Made by a program: the position numbers and the translations under genes. DNA of 64,000 nucleotides from Oxalobacteraceae bacterium OTU3CINTB1 (GTDB lineage Bacteria; Pseudomonadota; Gammaproteobacteria; Burkholderiales; Burkholderiaceae_D): assembly GCA_024123955.1 (NCBI GenBank), contig CP099652.1, positions 1,426,001-1,490,000 on the forward strand, given 5' to 3'. Positions 63,686 to 64,000 of this stretch are shown piece after piece. Below the pieces are notes generated by a model that made no database searches, was not told the DNA's origin, and saw only the letters and a list, made by a program, of their open reading frames with translations. Each line of letters begins with the position of its first letter. Position 1 is the first letter of the stretch.

Positions 63686-64000
63686 ATGAGCATAGAACCC
63701 GGCAAGTATTTAAGCGAATCGACAATGGCGGCGGCCTTTGCGTCGGATGCCATTCTCAGCACCTTGCTTATCTTTCTCTGGCTCACACAGCGCAAAGAGA
63801 AACATGCCTTATTCTGGGGCGTGGGCCAGTTGGCGATAATGACCGGTGTGATGACGTGGTTTATCGGCGCTCAATTACTGCCGCATCAATTCCGCCTGTT
63901 TATCTGCGCGCTGATGCTGACTGTGGGCATGGTCGGTTATTGGAGCGGAACCCAGTATTTTCTCGGTTATTTGCGGCGCCACCATTTGCGCGCCATATTG
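63686..64000 (+). CDS. Membrane sensor N-terminus, probably GGDEF protein (cut by window end)
   Basis: Only 105 residues are present, open to the window end. ATG 63686 follows GGAAGAA. Three hydrophobic spans are visible (ILSTLLIFLWLTQ, QLAIMTGVMTWFIGAQLL, LFICALMLTVGMVGYW), with short loops. This layout is common for membrane-sensing diguanylate cyclases of this group, but the catalytic part is not in the window, so that label is inference. Confidence 0.6.
   Translation, partial: MSIEPGKYLSESTMAAAFASDAILSTLLIFLWLTQRKEKHALFWGVGQLAIMTGVMTWFIGAQLLPHQFRLFICALMLTVGMVGYWSGTQYFLGYLRRHHLRAIL

Overview
The window is 64 kb of GC-rich, gene-dense chromosome from a betaproteobacterium. The gene set fits an Oxalobacteraceae member of the Massilia/Duganella/Janthinobacterium type: the rpsU-yqeY-dnaG-rpoD block, mutL-miaA, ogt-xerD, a DctSR-DctPQM dicarboxylate system, an intracellular-type PHA depolymerase, a large TonB receptor next to a GH31 glycosidase, and a tryptophan-halogenase-family flavoenzyme. 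The assignment rests on protein appearance and gene order, not on a 16S gene. Most of the window is housekeeping DNA with accessory patches between.

Layout. 1-5.3 kb: a carbohydrate-uptake type pair, a TonB-dependent receptor (cut by the window edge) divergent from a secreted GH31 enzyme, with a perfect 10-bp palindrome before the enzyme. 5.4-7.0 kb: PHA depolymerase plus a small helical, phasin-like protein. 7.2-8.3 kb: a PIN-domain toxin-antitoxin pair tail-to-tail with a tRNA (CAT anticodon) that has a textbook promoter and terminator. 8.4-20.6 kb: VOC protein, miaA, mutL, cyclophilin, DedA, alpha-carbonic anhydrase, hexose-6-phosphate mutarotase, amidase AmiC, tsaE, queG and a DUF885 lipoprotein-like/secreted protein. 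20.6-21.1 kb: BrnT/BrnA-type module. 21.1-26.8 kb: dctR-dctS and divergent dctPQM with a perfect inverted repeat between them. 26.8-27.1 kb: a probable structured small RNA with a strong terminator. 27.2-28.9 kb: ogt, xerD and a small charged protein, closed by a REP-like double hairpin.

29-33.4 kb: RND pump and adaptor without an outer-membrane channel gene. 33.5-41.1 kb: two c-di-GMP enzymes, an exonuclease/endonuclease/phosphatase protein, YbaK, PlsY, a FrnE-type DsbA protein, DUF427 and a membrane hydrolase. 41.2-43 kb: two small genes of unknown role, each behind a near-consensus sigma-54 (-24/-12) promoter, flanking tsaD. 43-46.5 kb: DAHP synthase, YbiB, YhiN-type flavoprotein. 46.7-52.2 kb: rpsU, yqeY, dnaG and rpoD. 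52.3-54.4 kb: a second CAT-anticodon tRNA, a Phd/VapC module and a scrambled HipA-like kinase remnant. 54.5-64 kb: DUF3016, LysE-family exporter, Gfo/Idh/MocA oxidoreductase, an unknown HTH-like protein, tryptophan-halogenase-family enzyme, a MarR-GNAT fusion, DUF5710, a DOT1-like methyltransferase, argP divergent from argO, and the start of a membrane protein cut by the window end.

The most interesting signals are the paired sigma-54 promoters driving small unknown proteins, the inverted/truncated HipA-like gene, the repeated tail-to-tail placement of PIN toxins against CAT-anticodon tRNA genes, the unassigned small RNA upstream of ogt, and the DOT1-like methyltransferase. I found no CRISPR array, rRNA operon, prophage or complete insertion sequence.
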